This document shows, one piece after another, positions 48,001 through 51,000 of a stretch of 64,000 nucleotides of DNA. Both the position numbers and the translations under genes were made by a program. The stretch is from Limnephilus marmoratus (Eukaryota > Arthropoda > Insecta > Trichoptera > Limnephilidae), in NCBI GenBank assembly GCA_917880885.1, contig OU862913.1, forward strand, positions 39,961,460 through 40,025,459, written 5' to 3'. A model generated the notes under the pieces. That model ran no database searches, was not told where the DNA came from, and was given only the letters and a program-made list of their open reading frames with translations. Numbering within the stretch: the stretch's first letter is position 1; every line of letters begins with the position of its first letter.

Positions 48001-51000
48001 CTTTTTAATGTTTGTTTGAACCAAAATTATTTTCAATATAATAATATTATTTATCACCAAAAGGATGGCTTGGCCATTGGGGCTCCTACGAGTCCTCTTA
48101 TCGCCGACATTTTTATGGATAATTTAGAAAATAATATTTTTGCTTCTAAATCACCTCTCTTAAAAAATATTTTATTGTGGCGACGTTACGTTGATGATGT
48201 TCTGTGCATTTGGACAGGTACCGACAGGCAATTAAACTCTTTTCTTAAAATAATAAATTCCTTTCACAAACAAATTCAATTTACTTTAGAAATAGGTATT
48301 AACTCAACCTTGAATTTTCTCGACCTAACTTTAAGTATCACTAATAATAAAATTGATTTCGATATATACCGTAAACCTACCTATACTGACACTACCATTC
48401 ATAATTCATCCAACCACCCCATATCCCACAAACATTCTGCCTTCCACTCCATGATACATCGATTGATAACAGTACCATTAAATAATAATAACTTTAATAA
48501 GGAATTATCCATAATTAAACAAATTGCTATAAATAACGGGTATGAGACAAAACTAGTAGATAATATTCTTAATAAAAAGTTGAAACAAGTAGCATCAAAT
48601 AAATTTCTTTTTAATAATCCTAATAATAATATAAATACTAATCACCAATTCCAATGGCGTAAAGTACTGTTTACGAATAACTTTTCTTCGTTAAGCGTAA
48701 AAAAATTCCCTCCGGAAATAAAACCCGCCTTTTACACCAATAACAACTTAGGTAAATATTTAATTAACACTAAAGATATTGATGATAAATTTAGCCACTC
48801 TGGCGTATATAAACTAAGTTGTAATGATTGCTCTGCATTTTACATTGGAAAAACGGCCCGAAATGTAAACATAAGAATTAAAGAAAATCTAAGATGTTTA
48901 AATAGTAATGCTTTTTCAGAATTTGCAAACCATCTACTAGAAACTAACCACTCATTCGATAAAACCTCCGGGACTAAAATATTACATAAAAATGGAATCG
49001 GAATTAGGTTAAACAATCTAGAAGCCCTCGAAATAAAAAAAGCCGTTAATAATAAATCAAATATTATTAATAACCAAATCAATTTATCTGATAGTCCCAT
49101 TTTTAATTTATTCCGCTAAACTCTTCTTAAACAACTCCTTCCCTCTCCCTCCCCCCCTTTACTTACTCATCCTGTAATTATTGTTGTCTCCCTCTTGTCA
49201 ATTTGCTTCACTTTCTGGCACCAATAGGGTGTTGCCTATAATATTGCTAGCTCTTTCACTCATCCTGTTAATGTCTTTTATATATGTATGTCTGTAGATA
49301 ATTAACTTTAGTTGTTATAATAGCCCTGATGAAGCTCGAGATCGAGCGAAACCTGGTTGGCTTTTAAATATCAATTATAATAAAAAGTGGTGTTTTACAA
49401 AGTGTGTTCTTTCATTTAATATATTATGTCACACCACAAAGTGTTTGCTTCCTTCGATAAAAATATTATTAATTTAGTAGGCGAATGGTTACCGCCGCCA
49501 CAGAAACCATTTATTGAATACCCAACACCTCTAACACCATGTGGTTTGCTACTTTTGATGGGTTGCCGGGTTCACGGGGTAATGTTTGTCTAGATCTTGG
49601 CGACGGATCGGTTTGCCCACCTACGACGTGGTGGGCCGGATCGGGGAGAGACTGGTTGAAGGAGAACTTTTGAACGTTCTAGCATTCTTTAGAACATTCT
49701 TTCTTCTCTAAACCCATTGCATTGTAACGCAAAGGGAGAAATGGATTAACACGTCCGTCACTCCTGGACACATATCCCCAGATTCCTACGAACCCCTCAC
49801 ACTTCTATCCATCCCAAACTTCCCTTCCTTTCTTCATGCAGCTTTTACGAAGATGCAGTAGATCGTGAGGGATTTTTTTTCTCAGGGCCTCCTGTGTCGA
49901 GTTAAAGAAAAAAATGTTAACATTAATTTCCTCTTGGTATATTTGTTGCAAAAAGTAATGGCGCATTTGTTCTCACTGGATAAAACAATCATTTTGTTTG
50001 TTTTTCAATATTTCAGACGAGCATGCAGAGACTGTCTCAGGAGGAGTGCTCCAACGTATTTCTCACTGGCAGCTCTTATCGCCCTGAAGGTATAAAACAT
50101 GACGTGGAGATATGCAGCCGCCCAGTCAACACAACTGGGGGATGTCTGGTATGTAACGCTGAAATGTATTGTAAACCAAACTTATTATAATGTAGATTTA
50201 AATTTTTTTAATGAATTATTTTTACTATATACATTAAAAATACAAGAAATTTAATAATAACAAAAAAGGAGTACTTAACGGAAAGCTTCTGAAGATAGCC
50301 AACATGTGACAATCATTATTATGAAATGCCATGTGGGCGTGTTTTGTATTACAAAAGTCTGACTATTCTTCGCTAAAACTATTATTATACATATCTTGTA
50401 TAATAATGAAATCTAAATGAGAAAGCGATATTCAATGTGAGACAGAGCGCGTATTAAATGGACTTAAATTTCCTCTGAAATTGTGAGATTTGTAAGTAGT
50501 TACTAACATACTTACCTACTGAATTATGAAGTCGAATAGAATGGTGGTCTTCCACCAAGGTGATACTGAGAGTATCTTCAATTATGGAACGTGCCGGATA
50601 CGGAACGGTATTTTAATAAAAGGAAGTTTTGTGAATGAAAAGGGTATGAAGGGTGGGTAGGAATCTGAGGTTCAGTAGGTCCAGGAGTGATGGGCGTATG
50701 AACCAATCCCTCCCTGCTCCCCTGCTTCCAAGGCTATATTCCGAAAGAGTTGACTGGATAAGTCAATGGGTCTCCCTCAATCATTTTCTTCTGATCCGGC
50801 CTGCCGTGCAGCTGGTGGGAAGATGCATCCGCCACCAAGACCCGGACAAACCTCACCTAATGAACCCGGACACCCTTGCTAAGACACAAAACTTTGCAAA
50901 CCACTCGGGGTGACACATAGGTTGGTTATCCAATAAATTGTTCTCGGGACGGCGGTCCCCATACCCGCCTCCCAAATTGGTGTGTGCTTGTTTCATGATC

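Larger units (their letters stand above)
44500..49463. mobile_element. Composite Penelope-like insertion: two copies head to head
   Basis: A full-length minus copy (44500-47339) and a 5'-truncated plus copy (about 47347-49463) meet at an AATTAATT junction. The 13-bp TATTATTAATTTA stands at 44487-44499 and 49464-49476, outside both copies, so the pair behaves as one insertion. The two frames differ in only a few residues over 572. It lies in the intron between exons N and O. Confidence 0.92.
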
